A stretch of DNA of 47,240 nucleotides, from positions 1-47,240 of the IMG/VR virus record IMGVR_UViG_3300000367_000002. The stretch is one strand, 5' to 3'. Source of the DNA: a virus. Below the pieces are notes generated by a model. That model searched no databases. It was not told where the DNA came from and saw only the letters and a program-made list of their open reading frames with translations. Each line of letters opens with the position of its first letter. Positions within the stretch are counted from its first letter, which is position 1. The translations under genes were made by a program, and so were the position numbers. Positions 1 to 7,634 of this stretch are shown here, in pieces.

Positions 1-792
1 CCTTTTGCCTTCATCCCAGCCACAGCCGCCGATAACCCATTCATCCCGGACGCTGTCAAGGAGTCATGGAAAAACCTGCCCGAGGAGGAGTACAAGCGCT
101 TCATTGAGGGAGAGTGGGATTTCATTGATGACCCGGACCAGCTGATAAAGGCCGAGTGGGTGTGGGCCGCGAGGGAGGTTGAGCCTATCCAGGGACGGCC
201 ACCACGCTTGGGAGTGGATGTGGCTCGGTTTGGGGATGACGACAGCAAGATTGCGCGTATGGATGGGAATGCGCTGCTTCGGATTACCACCCATCGTCAC
301 ATCAGCACCGACCGCCTCGCGGATTTCGTAGCCATTGAGGCCAATGATCCTACCCAACCTGTCGAGGATCACAACATACGAGTGGACGTAGTTGGGCTAG
401 GTGCGGGCACAGTGGACAGCCTGAAACGGAATGGGTTCAATGTGACCGAGGTAAAGAGCGGAGACAAGCCCGTCCCCAGAAAGGACAGCTTCTTCACCTT
501 CAAAAATCTCCGGTCACAGATGTGGTGGGAACTGCGCGAAAAATTCCGTACTCGCCAAATCTCCCTGCCCGAGGACATACCCGAAGGACTCATCACAGAT
601 CTCACCAACATTCGCTACAGCATCTCCTCCGACAAGGTTATCAAGGTGGAGGCAAAAGATGAAATCAAGAAGCGCATCGGTCGCTCCACGGATGATGGGG
701 ACTCGCTGGTGTATGCTGATTTTGACTTCCCTCCCCCGCCGAGAAAGCCACGTTTCCCCGGAACCTTTGTGAACAGGTTTTACAATGGATAA
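1..792 (+). CDS. terL: Terminase large subunit, C-terminal part (5' truncated)
   Basis: The reading frame is open from base 1 and its start lies outside the window. What remains is the C-terminal nuclease half of a phage packaging motor, which cuts concatemeric DNA and feeds it through the portal. The diagnostic stretch is GVDVARFGDDDS, the first acidic strand of the RuvC/RNase H-like terminase nuclease fold. It is followed by a DVVGLGAG segment and a late acidic cluster (STDDGDSLVYADFD) that would supply the last metal ligand. The ATPase domain with Walker motifs must lie upstream. The protein ends with a basic, proline-rich tail. Its position immediately before portal and head genes is the usual tailed-phage order. 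The family call is firm; the packaging strategy (cos or pac) cannot be told. Confidence 0.92.
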   Translation, partial: PFAFIPATAADNPFIPDAVKESWKNLPEEEYKRFIEGEWDFIDDPDQLIKAEWVWAAREVEPIQGRPPRLGVDVARFGDDDSKIARMDGNALLRITTHRHISTDRLADFVAIEANDPTQPVEDHNIRVDVVGLGAGTVDSLKRNGFNVTEVKSGDKPVPRKDSFFTFKNLRSQMWWELREKFRTRQISLPEDIPEGLITDLTNIRYSISSDKVIKVEAKDEIKKRIGRSTDDGDSLVYADFDFPPPPRKPRFPGTFVNRFYNG

Positions 793-831
793 GAGCAGAA
801 TCATCCATGCTGGCGATCCGGGGTGAGTCCA

Positions 832-1263
832 ATGAAACAGGACGAGCGCTTCAGCTTCAAGAACTGTGATGTCATCCTGTACCCGGACTGGCAGGTGGTG
901 GAAACCTGGTTCCGGGATGGGACGATGGCTCGGGGCACCCGAGAGGGGAACATGGACAATCTGGTATATGCCCAACACCTTGGCTATAGCGATTGTTGGA
1001 GGTGCCTGGTAGAGCACGAACTTCTTCACACATACCTGTCCGAAGCCCTCGGGTATCGCTGGAGCCCCACGCTTTGGGCTGTAGCCCATGATTTCCAACA
1101 GCCCTGTGCCTGGTACGAGGAACAGTTGTACGAGGAGGCAATGGTGTTGGCCTTCCAGTATCGTCTCCACACCGGAAAGAATCTCCCAGCACTTTTTGGG
1201 TTGCCCCAGAACATTCGCTCCCTGATAGTAGATTTTCGCAATCTCACTGACCACCTCTGGTAA
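832..1263 (+). CDS. Small zincin-like protein with HExxH motif
   Basis: A 143-residue protein of unknown function between terminase and portal. I start it at ATG 832 because GGGGTGAG lies just upstream; a GTG at 823 in the same frame would add three residues but has no ribosome site. A central HELLH motif (about residues 62-66) sits in a hydrophobic helix followed by a second acidic helix (YEEQLYEEAM). That is the layout of minimal zinc metallopeptidases, where a downstream Glu gives the third ligand. There is no signal peptide or membrane segment. Cysteines and tryptophans are frequent. It could be a prohead-associated or host-acting protease, or a structural protein that keeps only the fold. 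The motif is seen; the activity is inferred. Confidence 0.6.
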   Translation: MKQDERFSFKNCDVILYPDWQVVETWFRDGTMARGTREGNMDNLVYAQHLGYSDCWRCLVEHELLHTYLSEALGYRWSPTLWAVAHDFQQPCAWYEEQLYEEAMVLAFQYRLHTGKNLPALFGLPQNIRSLIVDFRNLTDHLW

Positions 1264-1272
1264 GGATAAAGC

Positions 1273-2973
1273 ATGCCCACACCATTCGACAATCTTGGTC
1301 TCAAAAAGGCCAATGAGATTGTGAACCGGGGGATCACCCCATTGGTCAAGCGGAATCGCATGTTCATGGAAGGAGACCACTTCCAAGGGGGCGACGGATG
1401 GATGGGGCCGACACCTCACCCAGGCGAACCAGGTGGCGCTCGCGCAATGATGCTGATTGAGCGCGGGTTTGTGTCGAAGAATGTGATTGCTGAGATCACC
1501 GAACGGCACAGCAGCGGCGTCGTGGGCCGGGAGCCGGCATGGGGGATGGCATGGAAGAAGCCGCTACCTCCGCTTGCCTTGAACGCTGCTGAAGAGGAGA
1601 GGGAAGCTTGGGAAGCTTTGGATAAGGAGCGTTCTGATGTGGAGGAGTGGTTGACCGAGTGGGTAGACAGCCGGGGCGCTCATGAGCTTATCCAGCAGGT
1701 TGTGACCGATCTGTTATGGTCTGGGCGAAGTGCCCTCCGGTTATATATACCGAGCGGGTATTTGAAGGAGAAGGATGGTGAAACTTTCGCAGAAGCGCCA
1801 GACATCCCAAGCGCCCTGGAGATGATTTGGCCAGACCACCCCCAGATTGAGAATGCGCGCATTTTTGAAGACCCTGACACCAAGCGCCGCGTATCCATCT
1901 TTATCTATACCAAGTATGATGACCCCGTGTCCCAGAAAGGTGGTCGCACCTATGCTGAATTGACCTACTTGGACGAGGACAGGGAATTCACCATTGTGCG
2001 AACCATCTCAAACAACACCGACACCAGCTATCCGATCCCGATGGGCGGGAGGTTGTTGATGCATGAGATGGAGCGCCCATTGCTGGTCTCAACCCAGATC
2101 CAGCAAGCCCAGCGAGCGCTCAACCTTGCGCTGTCGAATATTCCGAGGACTGTGGTGACGGCTGGGTATCTGAGGGAAACTCTCCTGAATGCCCAAATGC
2201 CCGGAGATTGGGTAGATGAGCAAGGGAACCCAACCAATCCAGATGAAAACCCAGCCGCCACCTTCCGTCCAGCACCCTACGTCACCGGACCCAACCACTC
2301 CAACTTCGTACAGGGCATCACCTACACTGATGAGGAGGGCAAGACCCACATCACCACCCCCTCCATCCATGAGGGCACCCCGGTCCCAGCAACCTCATCC
2401 ATCGACGCCAAGAACAACCACTACTCGGACATCTTGGATGAGGCTGACCAGCTGCACGTCCTGATGGGCGACAAGGCCACGGCTTCCGGGAAATCCCGGT
2501 TGGACGCGAGGATTGATTTTCTGGCCTCCCTTATGATCACCCAGCCTCGCGTAGAGGCACTGGGACGATGGTTGATCGAGAGTGTGTTAGCGTTGGCGGA
2601 AGCTGTGTCGGGCCAGCCCGGCAAATATAGCGACCGGATGAGGGGTGTGTATCGGTGCCGGTTGAACTCCGGAGCGCTGGCCGCAGAGGAACAGATCCAG
2701 CTCGTGGAGCGGGTGGAGAAGGGGCTGTTGCCGAAGGAGTGGGCAATGGAGATGATGGGAGTGGACGATGTTGACGCTGCGCTGGAGCTGATTGAGGGGG
2801 AGATTATCGCACAATTGGGCCGCTCCGAGAAACAGGCACTCGTCTTCAATCACTGGGTCACCGCTGGGTTGGATCACCAGTCTGCTGGGAAGCTGGCCAG
2901 GCTTACCCCAGAACAGATGGAAATCATCACAGGGAGCCGAGGAAATGCCGAAGACACCGCAATTGAGCAGTAA
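1273..2973 (+). CDS. Portal protein
   Basis: A 566-residue protein with the size, acidic/aromatic pattern and position of a phage portal. It would form the dodecameric ring at one capsid vertex through which DNA enters and leaves, and would contact the terminase. The N-terminus contains a segment describing failure to escape a conserved helix (FVSKNVIAEITERHSSGVVG), typical of portal N-terminal wings. The C-terminal region (about 430-560) is helical, with a repeated EEQIQLVERVEKGLLPKEWA style seen in portal crowns. It follows the zincin-like gene by 9 bases and overlaps the next small gene by 29 bases, so the packaging genes are translated together. Assignment is by pattern and synteny, as portals have no catalytic motif. 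Confidence 0.85.
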   Translation: MPTPFDNLGLKKANEIVNRGITPLVKRNRMFMEGDHFQGGDGWMGPTPHPGEPGGARAMMLIERGFVSKNVIAEITERHSSGVVGREPAWGMAWKKPLPPLALNAAEEEREAWEALDKERSDVEEWLTEWVDSRGAHELIQQVVTDLLWSGRSALRLYIPSGYLKEKDGETFAEAPDIPSALEMIWPDHPQIENARIFEDPDTKRRVSIFIYTKYDDPVSQKGGRTYAELTYLDEDREFTIVRTISNNTDTSYPIPMGGRLLMHEMERPLLVSTQIQQAQRALNLALSNIPRTVVTAGYLRETLLNAQMPGDWVDEQGNPTNPDENPAATFRPAPYVTGPNHSNFVQGITYTDEEGKTHITTPSIHEGTPVPATSSIDAKNNHYSDILDEADQLHVLMGDKATASGKSRLDARIDFLASLMITQPRVEALGRWLIESVLALAEAVSGQPGKYSDRMRGVYRCRLNSGALAAEEQIQLVERVEKGLLPKEWAMEMMGVDDVDAALELIEGEIIAQLGRSEKQALVFNHWVTAGLDHQSAGKLARLTPEQMEIITGSRGNAEDTAIEQ

Positions 2974-3112
2974 GGAGGAGAAGGAGATTGAAGAGGCATC
3001 CACAATCTCTTTCCAGGACATTGAGATCGCTCGGGGAGCCTTTCACCGCAACGCTCCCCGAGAGTTTCGCTATCTCCTGGATGCCCAGCCAATGCCGAGG
3101 AAGAACAAGTGA
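2945..3112 (+). CDS. Small charged protein of unknown function
   Basis: A 55-residue protein starting at ATG 2945 inside the portal gene's end and stopping at 3112. Its TGA overlaps the GTG start of the next gene (GTGA). It is rich in Glu and Lys at the N-terminus (SSKEEKEIEEAS) and ends in a basic tail (PMPRKNK); no domain is recognisable. The double overlap with portal and head-morphogenesis genes argues that it is translated. It could be a small virion or assembly factor, but nothing in the sequence says which. Confidence 0.55.
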   Translation: MPKTPQLSSKEEKEIEEASTISFQDIEIARGAFHRNAPREFRYLLDAQPMPRKNK

Positions 3113-6027
3113 TCGACCCCAGGCGCTACAACTGGGACTCCAAGATCCTCCGCTATCGTGACAGTGGGACGGGGCGGCTGATCTCCCGCAAGGGAATCCG
3201 GGATGCGATGGACACGGCCATTTCAAATTCTGGGATGGAAGTCAATCATCTGTCTCGGGGGCTTCAGGCTGGTAAGATCAGCCTCGCGGAGTGGGAGTTG
3301 GGGATGCGGCGCCAGATCAAAAATGTCCACCTCTTCAATGCTGCGGGAGCAGCGGGTGGGTGGAACCAGCTGGACGCCACAGATTTCGCCCGCATGGGCC
3401 CAGTCGTCCGCGACCAGTACAAATACCTTCGTCGCTTTCACAATGATATAAAGAGTGGGAAAACCCCACTCGATGGGCGTTTTCTCCGGCGAGCGGACAT
3501 GTACGCCCAAGCTGGACGGCGGACCTATGTGGCCGTTGACCAACAGACCCATATCATGCTTGGGTTCAACTTCGAGCAAAACTTCCTACAATCCTCGGAT
3601 GAGTGTGAGGGGTGTCTAGCGGCCACTAAAGCCGGTAGAGTGATGATCCGGACGCTTCCCCCCATAGGTACGCGCGATTGTCTCAGTAACTGCAAGTGCC
3701 GCATCGATTTCTTCAAGGACAAGGACGAGGCATCTGTCCCGATTGGCTCAGGAGGCGGATTTGAGTATCAGCTGATGGACCCCAACAAGACCATCACTGA
3801 CGACAACTTCGATTTCCACAACGAGGCGCTCAAGGAACAGAAACAAGTTTACCAGGACATGATATCGGCACCCAAAGGGCAATATACCCAGGAGGAGATC
3901 AAAGCCCAAGCCATATGGGTGAATACAAAAGAGATAGCCATTGATGACTACATCAAGAAGAGCAGCGAGGGGTTCTTCACTGCCCCTGCCATTGGACCGG
4001 CCAAGGATGGAGTAGAGCTGAGCGACCTAACAGTGCCCAAGTTTCTGGATGGAACGCATGCCAAGGAGATGTATAAAAATAATGGTATCAAGCTATATGG
4101 CCAAAGCATACCAGATCTTCCCATGGACATATTGGAGCACGCTCTAGAGGCCATGAAGCAGGGCAAAGAAGCTGGCCTCGATATGCCGGATGTCTTTTCC
4201 ATTGTGAGGGATGTAAAGGACCCCCAAGGGTGGGTAGCCAAGGCCACGATCAGCACTGCCAAAGATGAAAAAGTCATTGTCCTCAACATTGGCAATGACG
4301 TTTGGAAAGACGGCATGTCGAGCTACCACACGTACCAGAAACAAGCCGTCGCTTCTGGGTTCTCTGCCTCGGATCACCCGTATGCCACCTTCTGGCACGA
4401 AATGGGGCATATAACTAAGAAGGGCATGGATATGACCCCAGCAGGACCGGCCCTGCACAAGTATGCTTTGGAGAGTGTTGGGGAAGTGTCCAAGTACGCG
4501 GCAGTCAGCAAGAGCGAGTACATCTCGGAGGTGATCACGCTCAAATTGGCTGGGAAGAAAATTTCCGATGATGTCCTGATGGTCTATTCTGGACTTGGTG
4601 GACCAGTCATTAACGTCAAGAAGGTGCCGACAGCCGTCGCCGCTGTCCCCAAGCCCCCAACAATGGTGCCGTCGCTCCCGGCTGGCTTCTCGGTTATGAA
4701 GGAGGAGGTGGTCTACGGCAAGAAGGCCATCATTGTGAAGATGCCCAACGGCAAGTTGGCGAAGTTGGACGAGCTTGGGAAGCCGTTCAATGCGAACAAC
4801 GCTAAGATCCTGAAGGCCCAAGGCTTCGTCGCTCCCAAGAAGGGCCTGATTCCTAACCCGTCCTCAGCCGCTGCCTATGTAGCCCCACCGCTACCCACTG
4901 CTGCCGCTAACGTAGGTGTGCCCCTGGGTACGGGTGTGGCCACAGGCGTGCCCACTGTGCCCGTTGGGTTTACGGTGACAGAAACTATCTCAATTTCTGG
5001 GCAACCGCTGTATGTCGTGAGAACACCCACCGGGAAGTTGGCAAGGGTGACTGCAGCTGGAAGGCCGTACAAAGCCTCTGATACAAAGATCCTACAGGGC
5101 GAGGGATTCTTGGCCCAGGCCCAGGTCAAGACAAAGGTTGAAAAGAGGGCATTGGACGCAATGAACAAGTTTGACCAAGCTCTCTTTGATGATTTCAAAG
5201 GCATGATGGAGGGGAATAATTCCAAGGCTGATGATGCTGTATGGGACAATTTCTTCCGAGAGAAGGAAGATTATATGTACCGACGCTTGGAGGAGATGGG
5301 GCTGAGCAAGGATGAGATTGCCGAGCGCTTGGAAATGTATCAACAGGTCATGATTGATTGGATCGACTCCTCTGATAACGATGGGGCACTCCTTATGAAA
5401 TTTGCCTCTAGACAGCTGAATGGGTCTGAGATCATATTTCACGAGGACTATTTGGATCACGACAAAGACCTTCACAAGCGCCTACAGAGCCGTCTTGAAG
5501 ATGTTCTCAGTGATGGGTACTATTTCACGAAGGTTGAAGATCTGGCCGAGATGATGCAGATGGAGATTGACTGGAATACGGCAGCATGGACCAAGGCGTT
5601 CGGCTCCCCGGATGCCACAGTCAAGGTTTTCCGAGGCATGAAGGATGGAGGTGTCTTGGCACAGGGACTGGGGATAAAGAGGCATGGGGAAATTGGATTC
5701 ATGAATGCTCCTGGCAACGCTGCATCCTCTTGGACAACGGCCCAGGGCACAGCCAGCAGCTTTGGGAGAAATGTTTTTGTCCAGGAGATTTCCCCAAAGG
5801 ACATTCTATTCAGCCACGCTTCTGAGATGGGATTGAGATATAGCTATGAAAAGGAACAGATCCTAAACGGCTTGCCCAGGAGAACGGCATATTTCAATAT
5901 ATCAGATTTTGAACATGATTTGAGCGCCGGGGACGTAAACCGTTGGAGAGATGTGGCAAGATTGGCCGGGGGCCAGTTTTACTTGAAATGGGCTGAGGCA
6001 ATGGCCCTGAGAGGATTCAGGATATGA
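3109..6027 (+). CDS. Polyvalent head-morphogenesis protein with zinc-protease motif and ADP-ribosyltransferase-like C-terminus
   Basis: A 972-residue multidomain protein, far longer than ordinary MuF/SPP1 gp7-type minor head proteins (roughly 250-500 residues). Residues 1-205 look like the MuF-type head domain and end in the typical Cys cluster (C166, C169, C191, C195, C197). Residues about 290-500 contain HEMGH (H430, E431, H434), followed by a YISEV segment whose Glu (470 or 474) could be the third zinc ligand. Two copies of a ~49-residue module (about 525-573 and 619-667, with PNGKLAKLDELGKPF and PTGKLARVTAAGRPY) follow, separated by Ala/Pro/Val-rich linkers. The last ~140 residues show the order of an R-S-E ADP-ribosyltransferase: FRGM (R842), ASSWTT (S873/S874), EKE (E914, E916). 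It starts with GTG at 3109. A likely role is a minor capsid protein injected with the DNA. The domain functions are inferred from motifs. Confidence 0.8.
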   Translation: MIDPRRYNWDSKILRYRDSGTGRLISRKGIRDAMDTAISNSGMEVNHLSRGLQAGKISLAEWELGMRRQIKNVHLFNAAGAAGGWNQLDATDFARMGPVVRDQYKYLRRFHNDIKSGKTPLDGRFLRRADMYAQAGRRTYVAVDQQTHIMLGFNFEQNFLQSSDECEGCLAATKAGRVMIRTLPPIGTRDCLSNCKCRIDFFKDKDEASVPIGSGGGFEYQLMDPNKTITDDNFDFHNEALKEQKQVYQDMISAPKGQYTQEEIKAQAIWVNTKEIAIDDYIKKSSEGFFTAPAIGPAKDGVELSDLTVPKFLDGTHAKEMYKNNGIKLYGQSIPDLPMDILEHALEAMKQGKEAGLDMPDVFSIVRDVKDPQGWVAKATISTAKDEKVIVLNIGNDVWKDGMSSYHTYQKQAVASGFSASDHPYATFWHEMGHITKKGMDMTPAGPALHKYALESVGEVSKYAAVSKSEYISEVITLKLAGKKISDDVLMVYSGLGGPVINVKKVPTAVAAVPKPPTMVPSLPAGFSVMKEEVVYGKKAIIVKMPNGKLAKLDELGKPFNANNAKILKAQGFVAPKKGLIPNPSSAAAYVAPPLPTAAANVGVPLGTGVATGVPTVPVGFTVTETISISGQPLYVVRTPTGKLARVTAAGRPYKASDTKILQGEGFLAQAQVKTKVEKRALDAMNKFDQALFDDFKGMMEGNNSKADDAVWDNFFREKEDYMYRRLEEMGLSKDEIAERLEMYQQVMIDWIDSSDNDGALLMKFASRQLNGSEIIFHEDYLDHDKDLHKRLQSRLEDVLSDGYYFTKVEDLAEMMQMEIDWNTAAWTKAFGSPDATVKVFRGMKDGGVLAQGLGIKRHGEIGFMNAPGNAASSWTTAQGTASSFGRNVFVQEISPKDILFSHASEMGLRYSYEKEQILNGLPRRTAYFNISDFEHDLSAGDVNRWRDVARLAGGQFYLKWAEAMALRGFRI

Positions 6028-6173
6028 ACAGGAAAGATCGAAAGCTATACAAGCGGCACCTTCGCGACCTACAGAAGGAAGATCCAGAAATCAAGTTTAT
6101 TTTCGACATCACCAAGGAGGATGCGAATTGGATCAAGCGCGCACAACCCGAGGAGGAGGACGAGGATGCCTAG
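6024..6173 (+). CDS. Small charged protein of unknown function
   Basis: A 49-residue protein starting at ATG 6024, which overlaps the TGA of the head-morphogenesis gene, and ending at TAG 6171-6173 inside the next gene. It has a basic N-terminal half (MNRKDRKLYKRHLRDLQ) and a strongly acidic C-terminus (PEEEDEDA). No domain is recognised. Tight overlaps on both sides are the main evidence that it is real. The charge split would suit a small adaptor or assembly peptide, which is speculation. Confidence 0.55.
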   Translation: MNRKDRKLYKRHLRDLQKEDPEIKFIFDITKEDANWIKRAQPEEEDEDA

Positions 6174-6369
6174 CTTCTTTCCCCAATGCGCCAATTGTAA
6201 GCATTTCCATAATCTGAATAAGGAGGCAGACACCTGTGATGCGTTCCCCTCCGGGATTCCCCGGTTGATTCTGTCCAATCGCGCAGACCACCGTAAACAA
6301 TTCAAAGGAGACAATGATATAAAATACTCGCCGGTACACCTGGAAATAAAGCATCCCTTGTATAGCTGA
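6166..6369 (+). CDS. Small Cys-rich protein (CxxCKHF ... CDAFPSGIP)
   Basis: A 67-residue protein starting at ATG 6166. It has the pattern CANCKHF, then about 16 residues, then CDAFPSGIPRLI. This C-x2-C ... C-x-A-F-P-x-G-I-P arrangement recurs in short phage and prophage proteins and looks like a small metal-binding knuckle; its role is not known to me. It overlaps the preceding gene by 8 bases. Its stop codon lies inside the left arm of the 14-bp hairpin at 6368-6403, and it is the last gene before the scaffold/capsid block. Confidence 0.65.
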   Translation: MPSFFPQCANCKHFHNLNKEADTCDAFPSGIPRLILSNRADHRKQFKGDNDIKYSPVHLEIKHPLYS

Positions 6370-6386
6370 ACAACAACCATTATAGT
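6358..6386 (+). promoter_or_regulatory. Candidate sigma70-type promoter before scaffold and capsid genes
   Basis: TTGTAT (6358-6363), a 17-base spacer and TATAGT (6381-6386) match the -35/-10 layout of sigma70 promoters with four of six consensus bases at -35 and five of six at -10. It lies at the end of the Cys-rich gene, about 50 bases before the scaffold start at 6435, where a strong late promoter for capsid proteins would be useful. The -10 box overlaps a perfect inverted repeat. Not tested; inferred from sequence alone. Confidence 0.45.
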
Positions 6387-6403
6387 AAGAATGGTTGTTG
6401 TTC
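6368..6403 (+). terminator. Perfect 14-bp hairpin (terminator, operator or mRNA-stability element)
   Basis: Arms 6368-6381 (GAACAACAACCATT) and 6390-6403 (AATGGTTGTTGTTC) pair perfectly around an 8-base loop. There is no run of T after the stem, so it is not a standard intrinsic terminator. It separates the packaging genes from the scaffold/capsid genes and overlaps the candidate promoter at 6358-6386. It may be a dyad operator or a structure that protects the capsid mRNA. Confidence 0.5.
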
Positions 6404-6434
6404 GACTAACCCGAAAACCTCCCAGGGGGAGAGC

Positions 6435-7205
6435 ATGAAGAGACACGGAATTTTGTTCCGGACAGAGCCAGAGGGGGAAGGCGAGACCAAGACACCTTCC
6501 AACCCGCCCAGCAGACCCAAGGGCAGTCCCAATGTCCAGGGGTTTATTGCTGGAAAGGCTGGAGGTGACCCAATCATGGCCGTCTCTATTCTACTTGGAG
6601 AACGATTCCAGCAGCGTCAGCGCATCCGATCCTTGGAGGCTGATTTGGCCACTGCTGGGAAAATTGCCCCCAAGGAGGGGCAGCGCGTTCTTTCCAAGGA
6701 GGAGGCCGAGGAGTTGGAGGCTTACAGAGCACTCGGCAAGCCAGGGGAAGTCAAAACCAAAGTTGATGAGCTTCAAGGCAAGCTCAGCAAAATCGAACAG
6801 GATCAGCAGGTTGGAGCAGCCATGGAAGCAGTTGGCTACAAGAACCCAACGATTCTGAACGATCTGGTTGTGGCCAGGGGCCTCAAGTTGGAGTTGAGGG
6901 AGGAGACCAAGGATGGTAAGCAGGTGAAAATTCCCTACGTCAAGGCCGGAGACAAAGACTCTGTGCCGTTGACCCAGTACGTGGAATCCGAGGCCAAGGA
7001 TTATCTCGTGCCGCTGAAGGGGACGACAACCAGCGAGAACTCCGATGCCCGTGGGGGGATCAGGTTTCCTGCATCGACTGGTGGAAGCTCTGGTGGAGAG
7101 GGTGGTTCCGGCGACAAGGTTGCTGAGAGGATCGCCGCGCGCCAGAAGGCAAGAGAGGAAGGCTTGAAGGTGAGCCCTCTGCACAAGATTTCAACCATTC
7201 AGTAA
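6435..7205 (+). CDS. Head scaffolding protein
   Basis: A 256-residue charged protein with a long helical/coiled-coil centre (about residues 55-140, with EEAEELEAYRALGKPGEVKT and QGKLSKIEQDQQ) and a Gly/Ser-rich segment near 215-230 before a basic C-terminus (AERIAARQKAREEGLKVSP). This is the usual make-up of a phage scaffold: it co-assembles with the capsid protein through its basic C-terminal helix and leaves or is degraded on maturation. A ribosome site CCAGGGGG precedes ATG 6435. It is placed directly before decoration-like and major capsid genes. No protease domain is visible in it. Function is inferred from composition and synteny. Confidence 0.75.
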   Translation: MKRHGILFRTEPEGEGETKTPSNPPSRPKGSPNVQGFIAGKAGGDPIMAVSILLGERFQQRQRIRSLEADLATAGKIAPKEGQRVLSKEEAEELEAYRALGKPGEVKTKVDELQGKLSKIEQDQQVGAAMEAVGYKNPTILNDLVVARGLKLELREETKDGKQVKIPYVKAGDKDSVPLTQYVESEAKDYLVPLKGTTTSENSDARGGIRFPASTGGSSGGEGGSGDKVAERIAARQKAREEGLKVSPLHKISTIQ

Positions 7206-7214
7206 GGAAGGCCC

Positions 7215-7619
7215 ATGAATCGGAACAATTATAACCTGGGCCGCCCATCGTTCATTCTCGATCAGCACTCGATGATGACGATTGACGGACGCCAGGTTGA
7301 CTGGGCGAACGTTCCGGCTGGCTACATCGGTGCCAATGGCCAAAAGCAGCTGAAGGCTGGTACGGTCATCTCCGAGATGCCAGACGGTCGCGTCGTGCCC
7401 ACCGGGGTGGCAGGAGCAGGGGCTGCAATTGGGCTCCTGGCCACGGATGCAAATCAGGGCGCTCTTTATGAGGCTCTGAGCGGATATGGCGTTTACGTTG
7501 GAGGGGTGATCTATGAGACGCTCCTCCCACAGCCTCTTGATGCCGGCCTGAGGGATGCGCTCAATGCATCCGGAACGGGTTGGCGTTTTGAGGCGTATGC
7601 TGACACTCGTGGAGCCTAA
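7215..7619 (+). CDS. Head decoration-like protein
   Basis: A 134-residue protein between scaffold and major capsid protein, where lambda-like phages encode the decoration protein that trimerises on and stabilises the expanded capsid. The middle part (VPAGYIGANGQKQLKAGTVI, then a Gly/Ala-rich stretch) is β-rich, as in the gpD fold with its 'constant, rising to lattice' sheet. It has no signal peptide or catalytic motif. AAGGAAGG precedes the ATG. I am fairly sure it is a virion protein; the decoration role rests on gene order and size. Confidence 0.6.
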   Translation: MNRNNYNLGRPSFILDQHSMMTIDGRQVDWANVPAGYIGANGQKQLKAGTVISEMPDGRVVPTGVAGAGAAIGLLATDANQGALYEALSGYGVYVGGVIYETLLPQPLDAGLRDALNASGTGWRFEAYADTRGA

Positions 7620-7634
7620 AGGGGGAGTAGCGAT

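Noticed and set aside
785-826. 13-codon frame between terminase and the zincin-like gene
   Set aside because: Too short and without its own ribosome site; it is more likely a by-product of the overlap region.
823-831. GTG start for the zincin-like protein
   Set aside because: ATG 832 has GGGGTGAG upstream; GTG 823 has no ribosome site.
514-1509. Long − strand open frame of 331 codons
   Set aside because: It is antisense to the terminase, zincin-like and portal genes, which have clear function and ribosome sites. Its product has no domain and unnatural composition.
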